Origin: JASLBX01 sp036374175
GTDB lineage: Bacteria > Actinomycetota > Actinomycetes > Jiangellales > Jiangellaceae
Reading direction: 5' to 3'
DNA: 5,743 nucleotides
NCBI GenBank assembly: GCA_036374175.1
Contig: DASUUH010000041.1
Span: 1 to 5,743, forward strand
Below are positions 1 to 5,328 of the stretch, one piece after another. The translations under genes were made by a program, and so were the position numbers. Positions within the stretch are counted from its first letter, which is position 1, and each line of letters begins with the position of its first letter. The notes beneath the pieces are model-generated. The model worked only from the letters and a program-made list of their open reading frames with translations. It did no database searches and was not told the origin of the DNA.

Positions 1-439
1 CGGCAAGGACGAATGCCACGATCACCCCGCCGACCTGTGCCGGCGCGTGGATGTCGTAGATAAGCGCGGCCGCAGCGATCACTAGGACAGCGCTGACGGC
101 GGCGAGTGCCAGCGTGACGAGGACATGGGCGCCGGTCAATGCGGCGACAGGCACCGCGGACGCCCGGAATCGGCGCAACACACCCCGCTCCCGATAGCCG
201 GCCAGGTGTACCGGTAGCCCGACTAGGCCGAGCGATGCCGTCACCAGCGCGATGTAGGCCGGCACGTAGAAGTCCATCGGACCGACGCCGCGGTAGACGT
301 CCGGGTCTGGCACGTTGCCGAATACCCCTCCCAAAACGACCAGCAGCACGATCGGCAACGCCAGTGTGAACACCAAGGTGAGCGGCTCGCGGAGGAGCAG
401 CTTGAGCTCGACCCAGGTGGACTTGGCCAGGATCTCCAT
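1..439 (-). CDS. ABC-2 type transporter permease, N-terminal part (runs off the window)
   Basis: This is the membrane subunit of an exporter-type ABC system (DrrB/ABC-2 family), partnered with the ATPase just upstream. The frame is open for 146 codons from ATG 439 to the window edge. A cytosolic amphipathic start (MEILAKSTWVELKLLLREPL) leads into a hydrophobic segment at about residues 21-41. A short external loop with PDPD follows, then a second hydrophobic segment at about 57-80. Next comes the charged stretch YRERGVLRRFRAS (82-94), which matches the ABC-2 pattern of Arg/Glu followed by 'G-V-L-R-R-hydrophobic-R' after the second helix. A third membrane segment starts near 106. The start codon overlaps the ATPase stop as TGATG, so the two are almost certainly translationally coupled. 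The substrate cannot be told: drugs, lipids and antibiotics are known for the family. About the last 100 residues are missing from the window. Confidence 0.85.
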   Translation of the reverse strand, partial: MEILAKSTWVELKLLLREPLTLVFTLALPIVLLVVLGGVFGNVPDPDVYRGVGPMDFYVPAYIALVTASLGLVGLPVHLAGYRERGVLRRFRASAVPVAALTGAHVLVTLALAAVSAVLVIAAAALIYDIHAPAQVGGVIVAFVLA

Positions 440-1368
440 CACGGCTCCGGTCCGGTCAGGCGCAGGTACACGTCCTCCAGGCCGGCCTGAGTCACCCGCA
501 GGTCGCCTGGAATGGCGTCGCGCTCGGCGAGCACTCGGCCGACGTGCGCAATGGCTGCGGCATCGCCTACTACCTCGAGTCGGCCGGCGTGCCACCGGGC
601 CTGGTGAACGTTTGGCAGCCTGTCGAACCATCTGACCTGCTCGGCCGAGCCGCCGAAGCGGATGACGGTGTTGCTCGGGTGCGTGGCGATCAGTCGCTCC
701 GGGGTGTCGAGTGCGACGATGCGGCCACTGCGTACGATCGCGACGCGGTCGCATAACTTCTCGGCCTCGTCCATGAAGTGGGTCACGAGGACGATCGTTG
801 TGCCGCGGTCGCGGATCTTCTCGATGAGCTGCCAGGCCTCCCGGCGGGCGGTGGGGTCGAGCCCGGTGGTCATCTCGTCGAGGAAGACCAGTTCCGGCTG
901 GTTCACCAGGGCCAGCGCGACGAACAGGCGCTGCTGCTGTCCGCCTGAAAGGTCGGCGAACCGTGCGTTGCGCTTGGCATCTAGCCCCCAGTCACGCAGC
1001 AGGACATCGCGCGCGATTGCGTCCGCGACGGTGGCGCCGAACAGGTCGAGGGCCTCCCAGACTTTGATCCGATCCGGCAGCGCTGACTCCTGCAGCTGGC
1101 TGCCGATGCGCCGCCGCAGGGCGCGCGGCTCGGTGTGTGGGTCCCGGCCCAGGACGGACAGGTCGCCACCGTCGGGCCGGCGCAGCCCTTGCAGGCACTC
1201 CACGATGGTCGTCTTGCCCGCACCGTTGGGGCCCACAATGCCGAAGATCTCACCAACCTCCACCTCGAAGGACACGTCGTCCACAGCGACGAGTGACCCG
1301 TAACGCTTGCTGAGGTGATGAGCAGCAACCGCGATACGCGCTGCAAGATCAGCAGGACGCTGTGCCAT
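439..1368 (-). CDS. ABC-2 type exporter ATP-binding protein (CcmA/DrrA family)
   Basis: This is the nucleotide-binding subunit that powers the adjacent ABC-2 permease from the cytosolic face. Counting from ATG 1368 (309 residues), Walker A is GPNGAGKTT at 46-54, a Q-loop glutamine lies near 91-93, the signature LSGGQQQR is at 140-147, Walker B LVFLDE at 160-165 with catalytic Glu165, the D-loop GLD follows, and the switch His is 197 (VTHFMDEAE). A C-terminal extension of about 80 residues, ending LEDVYLRLTG, is usual for this exporter family. The ATG at 1368 is preferred because AAGGGTGG lies 4 bases upstream. An in-frame ATG at 1401 would add 11 residues but shows no ribosome binding site. 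The last base of its TGA is the first base of the permease ATG. The family is secure, the substrate unknown. Confidence 0.93.
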   Translation of the reverse strand: MAQRPADLAARIAVAAHHLSKRYGSLVAVDDVSFEVEVGEIFGIVGPNGAGKTTIVECLQGLRRPDGGDLSVLGRDPHTEPRALRRRIGSQLQESALPDRIKVWEALDLFGATVADAIARDVLLRDWGLDAKRNARFADLSGGQQQRLFVALALVNQPELVFLDEMTTGLDPTARREAWQLIEKIRDRGTTIVLVTHFMDEAEKLCDRVAIVRSGRIVALDTPERLIATHPSNTVIRFGGSAEQVRWFDRLPNVHQARWHAGRLEVVGDAAAIAHVGRVLAERDAIPGDLRVTQAGLEDVYLRLTGPEP

Positions 1369-1573
1369 GCGACCACCCTTCGCCACTGGCTTGGTGTTCA
1401 TCCATGGGCCTAAGACCTGGGGTTGTTTCGAAGAATGCGTCTGCGACGGCTCGGGCCAGCCGGCCGGAAGGAGTAGCCACCGCCACCAGGGCTGCTTATT
1501 CTGCTCCGACCGACAAACTCATCTGTATGCGGTACCACGCCATTCACCGGCAGCGACGAAGTGTGGCGCAGTG
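1369..1573. other. Intergenic stretch upstream of the exporter, no intact gene
   Basis: About 205 bp between the stop of the 63-residue gene and the preferred exporter ATPase start. It presumably holds the exporter promoter if the exporter is transcribed separately, but I see no convincing -35/-10 pair. A 5-bp GC stem with a 6-base loop lies at 1447-1462 but lacks a T-run, so it is not called a terminator. A possible broken small reading frame is listed separately. Confidence 0.5.
1400..1543 (-). pseudogene. Possible remnant of a small protein gene, interrupted by TAA
   Basis: An ATG at 1543 opens a 15-codon frame beginning MAWYRIQMSLSVGAE, which stops at TAA (1498-1496). The same frame then stays open, reading AALVAVATPSGRLARAVADA and on to FFETTPGLRPM, and finally closes inside the exporter ATPase start region. 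The pattern, a strand-like opening followed by a helix-like Ala-rich segment, resembles a small alpha/beta protein more than random shadow sequence. However, third-position GC is only moderate (about 60 percent by count) and there is no good ribosome binding site. It may be a decayed gene, a sequencing error, or chance. I do not recognise a family. Confidence 0.2.
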
Positions 1574-1765
1574 CTAACCGCGTTGTTCTATCGCTCGCGT
1601 GTAGAGGCGCACGACATCTTCGAGATTAGGTGGATACGGTAGCGGCGAGTCGGTGGCTGGTGTGTTGTCGACCAGGACCGAGTACGTCGTTTCATCGTCG
1701 CCACCGTGTTGGACGACGACTACCCGGTGCGGTCCGAACTGGTGGGTCTCGAGGATTCGTTCCAT
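1574..1765 (-). CDS. Small hypothetical protein (63 residues) downstream of the universal stress protein
   Basis: I do not recognise a family. The frame could extend upstream to 1864, overlapping the universal stress gene. The start at ATG 1765 is far better: GGAGGAG sits at 1769-1775 immediately before it, and the extra residues would be a low-quality Ala/Arg stretch. The protein opens MERILETHQFGPHRVVVVQH, likely a beta strand. An acidic turn (GGDDET) and a second strand (TYSVLVDN) follow, then a proline-rich loop (PLPYPP) and a C-terminal helix (NLEDVVRLYTRAIEQ). There is no signal peptide, membrane segment or cysteine, so it is probably a small soluble cytosolic protein. It starts 44 bp after the stress gene stop and is probably cotranscribed with it. 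Its job is unknown; a stress role is suggested only by position. Confidence 0.7.
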   Translation of the reverse strand: MERILETHQFGPHRVVVVQHGGDDETTYSVLVDNTPATDSPLPYPPNLEDVVRLYTRAIEQRG

Positions 1766-1809
1766 TGGCTCCTCCGTTGCCTCACACGAGACCGCGCTCG
1801 CGACCCGTG

Positions 1810-2268
1810 CTACCTGTGCCGCGAGCCGCGCTCTTCTTGCCGCCGAACAAGCACGACAGGGCACGGTGCGTGGTGGGTGCAGTAGGAGGCGACGGTTCCC
1901 AGGTGAAGCCCGGGCAGTTCGCCTCGACCGTGGCGGCCCAGCACGAGCATCTCGGCACCTTCGGCCTCGATAACCAGTGCGTGAGCCGGGTGTTTCTGGA
2001 TCAGCCGGGTGACCACCGGTACGTCTGGGTTGGATCCCAGCGCCTTACGGACGGAGCGGTGCAGCTGCTCCTCGGCGTCCCGCGCGTAGTCGGCTGTCGT
2101 GTAGGTGGGCACGACCATGATCGTGACTGGGACCTCCCAACCGGTCACCGCGTGCACTTCGCCGCCGATGAGCCGCGCATGATCTGCCGCCCACCGAAGC
2201 GCCTGAATACTGTCCTCGGATCCGTCGACCCCTACGACGATCACCGGGCGGCTGGTCGGGTTAGTCAT
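1810..2268 (-). CDS. Universal stress protein, single UspA domain, ATP-binding type
   Basis: This is a 152-residue cytosolic protein with one Usp domain. It opens with RPVIVVGVDGSEDSIQALRW, where the first strand and Asp14-Gly-Ser are the usual nucleotide-contacting start. The C-terminal part has the ATP-binding pattern G-2x-G-9x-G-(S/T), seen as LGRHGRG through HLGTV, followed by APCPVVLVR, the standard last strand. Members of this family bind ATP and help cells survive starvation, hypoxia or oxidative stress; in mycobacteria many belong to the DosR dormancy regulon. ATG 2268 has AAGGAG 6 bases upstream and overlaps the stop of the preceding small gene by 8 bp, so translation is probably coupled. 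A tail of about 10 charged residues (QEERGSRHR) extends beyond the domain. Single-domain length is normal for bacteria, although many actinobacterial Usps are tandem. Confidence 0.93.
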   Translation of the reverse strand: MTNPTSRPVIVVGVDGSEDSIQALRWAADHARLIGGEVHAVTGWEVPVTIMVVPTYTTADYARDAEEQLHRSVRKALGSNPDVPVVTRLIQKHPAHALVIEAEGAEMLVLGRHGRGELPGLHLGTVASYCTHHAPCPVVLVRRQEERGSRHR

Positions 2269-2536
2269 CGTCTACTCCTTCACGGGTCGGCCGCCCCCTG
2301 CCGCTGCTTCGGTGTTGTGAGGTGCGCCGAGCCTCGGCGCGAGACCGGCGCAGGGCTTCAACGTTCGCTTTGACCTGGGCTAGCTCCGTTTCGAGGTCCG
2401 CGAGGTAATCCTCGAGGTCTTCCTCGGCTACGTACCATTCGCGAGGCTGGCGACGCCACTGTGGTGGACCGTAAGGGGGCGGCCCGTAGGCGTATGCCCA
2501 GTAGTGTCCCGGCACGCAGCCATGGCAACAACTCAT
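2261..2536 (-). CDS. Small Cys/His N-terminal, coiled-coil protein of unknown function (91 residues)
   Basis: I cannot assign a family securely. The N-terminus MSCCHGCVPGHYW carries C3, C4, H5, C7 and H11, a dense cluster that could bind metal or be redox-active. A Tyr/Gly/Pro-rich stretch follows (AYGPPPYGPPQW). Residues 37-70 form an acidic-to-basic heptad-like helix (EEDLEDYLADLETELAQVKA), a probable coiled coil, and the tail is Arg/Ser/Gly-rich and likely disordered. The start at ATG 2536 is supported by GGAGGTG, a near-perfect anti-16S match, 7 bases upstream. Its stop overlaps the universal stress gene start by 8 bp. It begins 78 bp after the zinc permease stop, so it may be read through from the metal transporter operon or have its own promoter. 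Small CC-x-C coiled-coil proteins near stress genes are common in actinobacteria and largely uncharacterised. Confidence 0.75.
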   Translation of the reverse strand: MSCCHGCVPGHYWAYAYGPPPYGPPQWRRQPREWYVAEEDLEDYLADLETELAQVKANVEALRRSRAEARRTSQHRSSGRGRPTREGVDDD

Positions 2537-2543
2537 CTTCTCC

Positions 2544-2550
2544 CACCTCC
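2544..2550 (-). promoter_or_regulatory. Strong ribosome binding site of the small Cys/His protein
   Basis: The minus strand reads GGAGGTG, 7 bases before ATG 2536. It is the strongest Shine-Dalgarno in the window and suggests high translation of the first gene of the stress cluster. Confidence 0.7.
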
Positions 2551-2614
2551 CATGTCCTCGGTTCCAGGCTCCGCCGGCAACGAGGAGGCGGGCTAGGGGC
2601 CAGCGCCCGTAGGT

Positions 2615-3493
2615 TCAGGGACCAACGTCGGCCTTTCCTGGTGAGGGGCGCTCAGCGCCTGCTGAGGGTCCGCGGGGAAGGTGACGCCAGCTCTCTCGGA
2701 CGGTGAGGGTGACGAAGAAGATGACGACTGCGGTTGCGGCGATGGTCGCGCTGGTGGCCGTGTTGGCGTGAAAGCTGATCAGGAGGCCGACGAACACGGA
2801 CACGACGCCGATAACCGCCGCGGTCACCATCATCGCGGGCACCCTGCGTACTAGAAGGACGGCCGTGGACGGTGGTGCGACCAGCATCGCGAAGACGAGG
2901 AGTGCGCCGACCGGGCGGAAGGACGTCACGATCGCCAGCGCGATCAAGGTGAGCATGATCAGATGCATGGCGGCGGGATACAGGCCGAGCAGCTCTGCCT
3001 TCGCTGGGTTGAACGAGAGCGCTAGGAATCCACGGTGAAACACGACCATGGCGGTGGCAGTGACTACGGCCGTCACCGCTAGTAGGACGAGATCGCTGGT
3101 GGTGATTCCGAGCACGTCGCCGAACAGCACCGTGGTGAGGCCGACGGTGAACGACCCGCTGCGGGAAATGATGACCACACCGAGCGCGAGCATGCCGACG
3201 AACAGCAGCCCGATGCCCACATCTTCGGGCAGCTTGGCGCGCTGGTGGACGACGTGGATGCCGGCCACCATGACCAGCGCACCTGCCACCGCCCCGGCGA
3301 CCAGGTTGCCGTCGAGCAGGAAGGCAACCGCGATTCCGGGAAGCACACCGTGGGCCAGCGCATCGCCCATGAAGGTGAGGCCGCGCAGGACCATCCAGGT
3401 GCCGATGAGCGCGGTTGTCACCGCGGCCAGGGAGCCGCCCAGCAGCGCCTGGAGCATGAACGATTGGGTGAATGGCTCGGTCAGCCACGCCAT
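2615..3493 (-). CDS. aztB: Zinc/manganese-type ABC transporter permease (ABC-3 family, ZnuB/AztB-like)
   Basis: This is the inner-membrane channel subunit of the metal importer. The 292-residue protein has about eight hydrophobic segments, roughly at 12-36, 47-60, 63-83, 92-110, 132-152, 175-191, 195-215, 219-240 and 245-265; two of these may be half-helices. Family hallmarks are GDALAHGVLPG (43-53), the cytosolic loop FNPAKAELLG (161-170), which probably contacts the ATPase, and RPVGALLVFAMLVAPPSTA (193-211). The charged C-terminal tail (about 266-292) is cytosolic. ATG 3493 follows the binding-protein stop by 15 bp, and its ribosome site GGGGGAGG (3499-3506) sits inside that gap, so it is in the same operon. 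The zinc preference is inferred from the three His ligands of the partner protein. The Azt name is chosen over Znu because ATPase and binding protein look like the actinobacterial AztA/AztC type; this is moderately sure. Confidence 0.92.
   Translation of the reverse strand: MAWLTEPFTQSFMLQALLGGSLAAVTTALIGTWMVLRGLTFMGDALAHGVLPGIAVAFLLDGNLVAGAVAGALVMVAGIHVVHQRAKLPEDVGIGLLFVGMLALGVVIISRSGSFTVGLTTVLFGDVLGITTSDLVLLAVTAVVTATAMVVFHRGFLALSFNPAKAELLGLYPAAMHLIMLTLIALAIVTSFRPVGALLVFAMLVAPPSTAVLLVRRVPAMMVTAAVIGVVSVFVGLLISFHANTATSATIAATAVVIFFVTLTVRESWRHLPRGPSAGAERPSPGKADVGP
2618..2631. promoter_or_regulatory. Candidate DosR/DevR-like palindrome upstream of the stress cluster
   Basis: The plus strand reads GGGACCAACGTCGG, which keeps the left half GGGAC and the centre but loses the last two C of the form GGGACCAANGTCCC. 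The first gene of the Usp cluster starts about 82 bp away, a reasonable operator distance. The site lies within the last codons and stop region of the permease gene. By rough estimate a match of this quality is expected about once by chance in a GC-rich window this size, so it is a lead only. Confidence 0.22.
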
Positions 3494-3498
3494 GTCTG

Positions 3499-3506
3499 CC
3501 TCCCCC
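3499..3506 (-). promoter_or_regulatory. Ribosome binding site of the metal permease
   Basis: The minus strand reads GGGGGAGG, 5 bases upstream of ATG 3493. It lies only a few bases after the TGA (3511-3509) of the fused upstream frame, consistent with reinitiation or coupling. Confidence 0.65.
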
Positions 3507-3508
3507 GA

Positions 3509-4393
3509 TCAGCCTCCGAGCGCCTCCGCCACCCGTTGGGCGTTGTCCAGCAGCATTCCGGTGTAGGTGCCAGCTTCGGTGTCCTGCGGGCCAAGGGACC
3601 CGATGTGCAGCCGCACAATGGCGACATCCGTCCCGGCCTCTCGACGCAGCGCTTCGGCCACCGTGTCCGTGGACGCGACGTCGAGGAAGATCGCGGGGAC
3701 GTCGTCGGCCCGGATCAGCGCCGCAAGCTCCGCGATGTGCTGTGCCGTGGGCGCGGCGAGTGGGCTGGTGCCGGGGACGAGCGTGCCAAGGATCGAGAAC
3801 TGGTAGCGTTCGGCGAAGTAGCGAAACGAGTCGTGGTCGGTCACCAGTAGCCGACGGTCCGGCGGCACGCTAGCCAGCGTCTGCTCAATGTCGTCATGGA
3901 TCGACTCGAGATGTATTGCGTAGCTCTGCGCCCGGTCGGTCCATCCGTCCTCGGCCGCGTGCGCGGCGAGCTCTTGTCCGATCAAGAGCGCACCGTCGGC
4001 CATCCGGAGCGGGTCCAGCCAGAAATGCGGGTCGTTGGAAACGGGGTCGAGACGTGGGGCGAGCTCGAGGACTGGCACATTGGCGGCGGCTGCAGCGTCG
4101 AGTACGTTGGCCAGCCCCTCCTCCAGGCCGAGGCCGTTGGCCACCACGAGGTCGGCCTGCCGGACCCGGGCGGTCTGGGCCGCAGAGGCCTGGTACTCGT
4201 GCGGATCGGTGCCGCGCGGGATGAGTGTCTCGACCCTCCCCGCGTCGGCCACTACTTCAGTGGCAACGTCACCGAGTACCGAGGTAGTGGCGATCACGAG
4301 CGGAAGAGAAGACTGCTGGCCGTTGCCGGCACAGCCGACGAACAGGGTTGCCAGCACGGCAATCCCGAGGCACGACACAACGCGGATTGTCAC
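3509..4393 (-). CDS. aztC: Zinc-binding lipoprotein (AztC/ZnuA/TroA family), probable independent product from an internal GTG
   Basis: This is the extracytoplasmic solute-binding protein of the importer; it captures metal and hands it to the permease. Starting at GTG 4393 gives 294 residues with a textbook lipoprotein signal: MTIRVVS, then a hydrophobic core, then lipobox LFVGC with the lipidated Cys at residue 21. Family landmarks, numbered in the long frame, are GTDPHEYQAS with ligand His352, NDPHFWLDP with ligand His410, and VTDHDSFRYFAERY with ligand His474. The C-terminal motif is TYTGMLLDNA. Three His ligands favour zinc over manganese (manganese proteins usually have Glu third). There is no His-rich loop. 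The usual fourth ligand Asp of the TroA/PsaA 'D-S-hydrophobic' motif reads Gly552-Ser-Leu here. GGGGAGGG lies 5 bases upstream of the GTG, which argues for real initiation there. Confidence 0.75.
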   Translation of the reverse strand: MTIRVVSCLGIAVLATLFVGCAGNGQQSSLPLVIATTSVLGDVATEVVADAGRVETLIPRGTDPHEYQASAAQTARVRQADLVVANGLGLEEGLANVLDAAAAANVPVLELAPRLDPVSNDPHFWLDPLRMADGALLIGQELAAHAAEDGWTDRAQSYAIHLESIHDDIEQTLASVPPDRRLLVTDHDSFRYFAERYQFSILGTLVPGTSPLAAPTAQHIAELAALIRADDVPAIFLDVASTDTVAEALRREAGTDVAIVRLHIGSLGPQDTEAGTYTGMLLDNAQRVAEALGG

Positions 4394-5218
4394 TATTGCC
4401 CTCCCCGGTGATCGGGGCGGGCTCTGTGCGCTACGTGGCCGCTGCGTCGCGTGGTGAGCGTCGTCGACGAGGACGCTTCCGTGGTCGGTCACGACGAAAC
4501 GGGCGCCGTAGGCGTGCCCCAGGATGTCCGGCGTGCACACCTCGCCGGGCGGTCCGGCGGCCAGAACCCGACCGGCCACGACGATCACCCAGTCGGCCGC
4601 GCGTGCCTCGGCGAGGTCGTGTGTGGTCAGCACCACCGTCGTCCCTCGCTCCCGCTCGGCGGCGATGGCCCGGGCGATCCTCTCGCGGGAAACGACATCA
4701 AGCGCCGTGGTCGGTTCGTCGAGAAGGAGCAGCGGCGCCCCTTGCGCCAGCCCTTGCGCGACAAAGACCCATTGCCGCTGGCCGCCCGACAGCAGGTCCA
4801 GGTGACGCCGCGCCAATTCTGTGATCTCCAAGCGATCCATCGCCGACAGCACCGCGTGGTGATCCTCCTCGCGGAACCGACCGACCAGCCCTCGGTGGGA
4901 GTAGCGACCCATCCGGACCGCCTCCAGGACCGTGATCGGCAGGAACTCGTTCACCCTGGTGGACTGAAGCACGTACGCGATTCGACGGACATCCACGCCT
5001 GGCGGTTCTCCGAAGACTTCCAGATGACAGGCGGACAGCTCGGCCAGTCCGGTGATGGCATTCAGCAGGGTCGTCTTACCGGATCCGTTCGGACCGATCA
5101 CCGCAGCGACCACACCGGCAGGCACCGTCACATCCGACGGCGCCAGGGCCAGCGTGCTCCCGTAGGCCACCGCGATGCCGCAGCCCCGGATCGCCATGGT
5201 GAATCGATAGGCAGGCAT
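3509..5218 (-). CDS. Zinc-type ABC transporter: ATPase and substrate-binding protein in one open frame (apparent fusion)
   Basis: A single 569-codon frame encodes two subunits that are normally separate. Numbered from the upstream in-frame ATG at 5254: Walker A GPNGSGKTT is at 54-62, Q-loop Gln97, signature LSGGQRQ at 155-161, Walker B LLLLDEPT at 175-182 with catalytic Glu180, and switch His212. The ATPase fold should end near 265 (VLVDDAHH). A linker of about 22 residues rich in Pro, Arg and Ser follows, then a hydrophobic segment at 292-307 ending in Cys308, then a complete metal-binding lipoprotein domain to 581. There is no stop or frameshift between the parts. ATG 5218 (residue 13) is chosen because AGGGAGG precedes it by 4 bases; ATG 5254 has no ribosome site. 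As one chain, the ATPase would be cytosolic, 292-307 a membrane anchor, and the binding domain outside. An internal GTG start may also make the lipoprotein alone. Confidence 0.85.
   Translation of the reverse strand: MPAYRFTMAIRGCGIAVAYGSTLALAPSDVTVPAGVVAAVIGPNGSGKTTLLNAITGLAELSACHLEVFGEPPGVDVRRIAYVLQSTRVNEFLPITVLEAVRMGRYSHRGLVGRFREEDHHAVLSAMDRLEITELARRHLDLLSGGQRQWVFVAQGLAQGAPLLLLDEPTTALDVVSRERIARAIAAERERGTTVVLTTHDLAEARAADWVIVVAGRVLAAGPPGEVCTPDILGHAYGARFVVTDHGSVLVDDAHHATQRPRSAQSPPRSPGRAIVTIRVVSCLGIAVLATLFVGCAGNGQQSSLPLVIATTSVLGDVATEVVADAGRVETLIPRGTDPHEYQASAAQTARVRQADLVVANGLGLEEGLANVLDAAAAANVPVLELAPRLDPVSNDPHFWLDPLRMADGALLIGQELAAHAAEDGWTDRAQSYAIHLESIHDDIEQTLASVPPDRRLLVTDHDSFRYFAERYQFSILGTLVPGTSPLAAPTAQHIAELAALIRADDVPAIFLDVASTDTVAEALRREAGTDVAIVRLHIGSLGPQDTEAGTYTGMLLDNAQRVAEALGG
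4394..5218 (-). other. aztA: ATPase region of the fused frame (AztA/ZnuC-like)
   Basis: This 275-codon part corresponds to a complete metal-importer ATPase of normal length, with every ABC motif intact. The segment AYVLQSTRVNEFLPITVLEA, which contains the Q-loop, followed by VRMGRYSHRG, is characteristic of ATPases of the zinc/manganese importers and contacts the ABC-3 permease. The end of this part, with His267 and His268 after two Asp, resembles the ordinary C-terminus of such ATPases. This suggests the ancestral stop codon lay in what is now the linker. Confidence 0.8.
4399..4406 (-). promoter_or_regulatory. Internal Shine-Dalgarno inside the fused ATPase/binding-protein frame
   Basis: The minus strand reads GGGGAGGG, then CAATA, then GTG (4393). 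The site is coding (Pro-Gly-Arg of the linker) yet has ideal strength and spacing, and the following codons are precisely a lipoprotein signal peptide. It therefore probably retains its function as the start site of the binding protein. Confidence 0.65.
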
Positions 5219-5221
5219 CCG

Positions 5222-5229
5222 CCCTCCCT
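5222..5229 (-). promoter_or_regulatory. Ribosome binding site deciding the ATPase start
   Basis: AGGGAGGG lies 3 bases before ATG 5218 (the AGGGAGG core is 4 bases away), while the upstream in-frame ATG at 5254 has only CCCTCGGATGCC before it. This supports a start at 5218 and a protein 12 residues shorter. Confidence 0.6.
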
Positions 5230-5285
5230 GTCCAACGATCCCGCAACCGGTCATGGCATCCGAGGGTCGGACAGCCGTGCTGACC

Positions 5286-5299
5286 AGGACCTTGGACCC
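5286..5299. promoter_or_regulatory. Candidate DosR/DevR-like box 1
   Basis: The sequence AGGACCTTGGACCC resembles the actinobacterial DevR form GGGACNTTNGGCCC, with two mismatches among the fixed positions. It lies 68 bp upstream of the ATPase ATG at 5218. It gains some weight from box 2, which is 29 bp away, because DevR often binds paired boxes. Evidence is motif similarity only. Confidence 0.22.
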
Positions 5300-5314
5300 C
5301 GTAGGCGAAAACAG

Positions 5315-5328
5315 GGGACGTTAGGCCG
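5315..5328. promoter_or_regulatory. Candidate DosR/DevR-like box 2
   Basis: GGGACGTTAGGCCG matches GGGACNTTNGGCCC except for the last base, and matches 11 of 14 positions of GGGACTWWAGTCCC. It overlaps the possible -10 hexamer TAACGT on the minus strand. By rough estimate about one hit of this quality is expected by chance in this window. Confidence 0.25.

Noticed and set aside
1447..1462. Hairpin CGGCT-N6-AGCCG as a terminator
   Set aside because: The stem is only 5 bp and no T-run follows on either strand.
1367..1642. Cys-rich plus-strand frame (CFEECVC, CLFC) resembling a metal-binding peptide
   Set aside because: It overlaps the starts of minus-strand genes, has no convincing ribosome site and sits mostly in intergenic sequence; the cysteine pattern is probably chance.
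1630..2373. 247-codon plus-strand open frame
   Set aside because: It is antisense to the universal stress gene and its neighbours, has an Arg/His/Gly-rich composition typical of shadow frames, and shows no ribosome site.
2554..2600. Weak GC stems between the metal permease and the small Cys/His gene
   Set aside because: Short, mutually exclusive pairings with no T-run; such stems are common by chance at this GC content.
3245..3850. 201-codon plus-strand open frame across the permease and binding-protein genes
   Set aside because: It is opposite two well-supported transporter genes and spans their junction; no domain is recognisable.
3896..4411. 171-codon plus-strand open frame with several Cys/His
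   Set aside because: It lies entirely antisense to the binding-protein domain; the low-complexity composition follows from the opposite strand.
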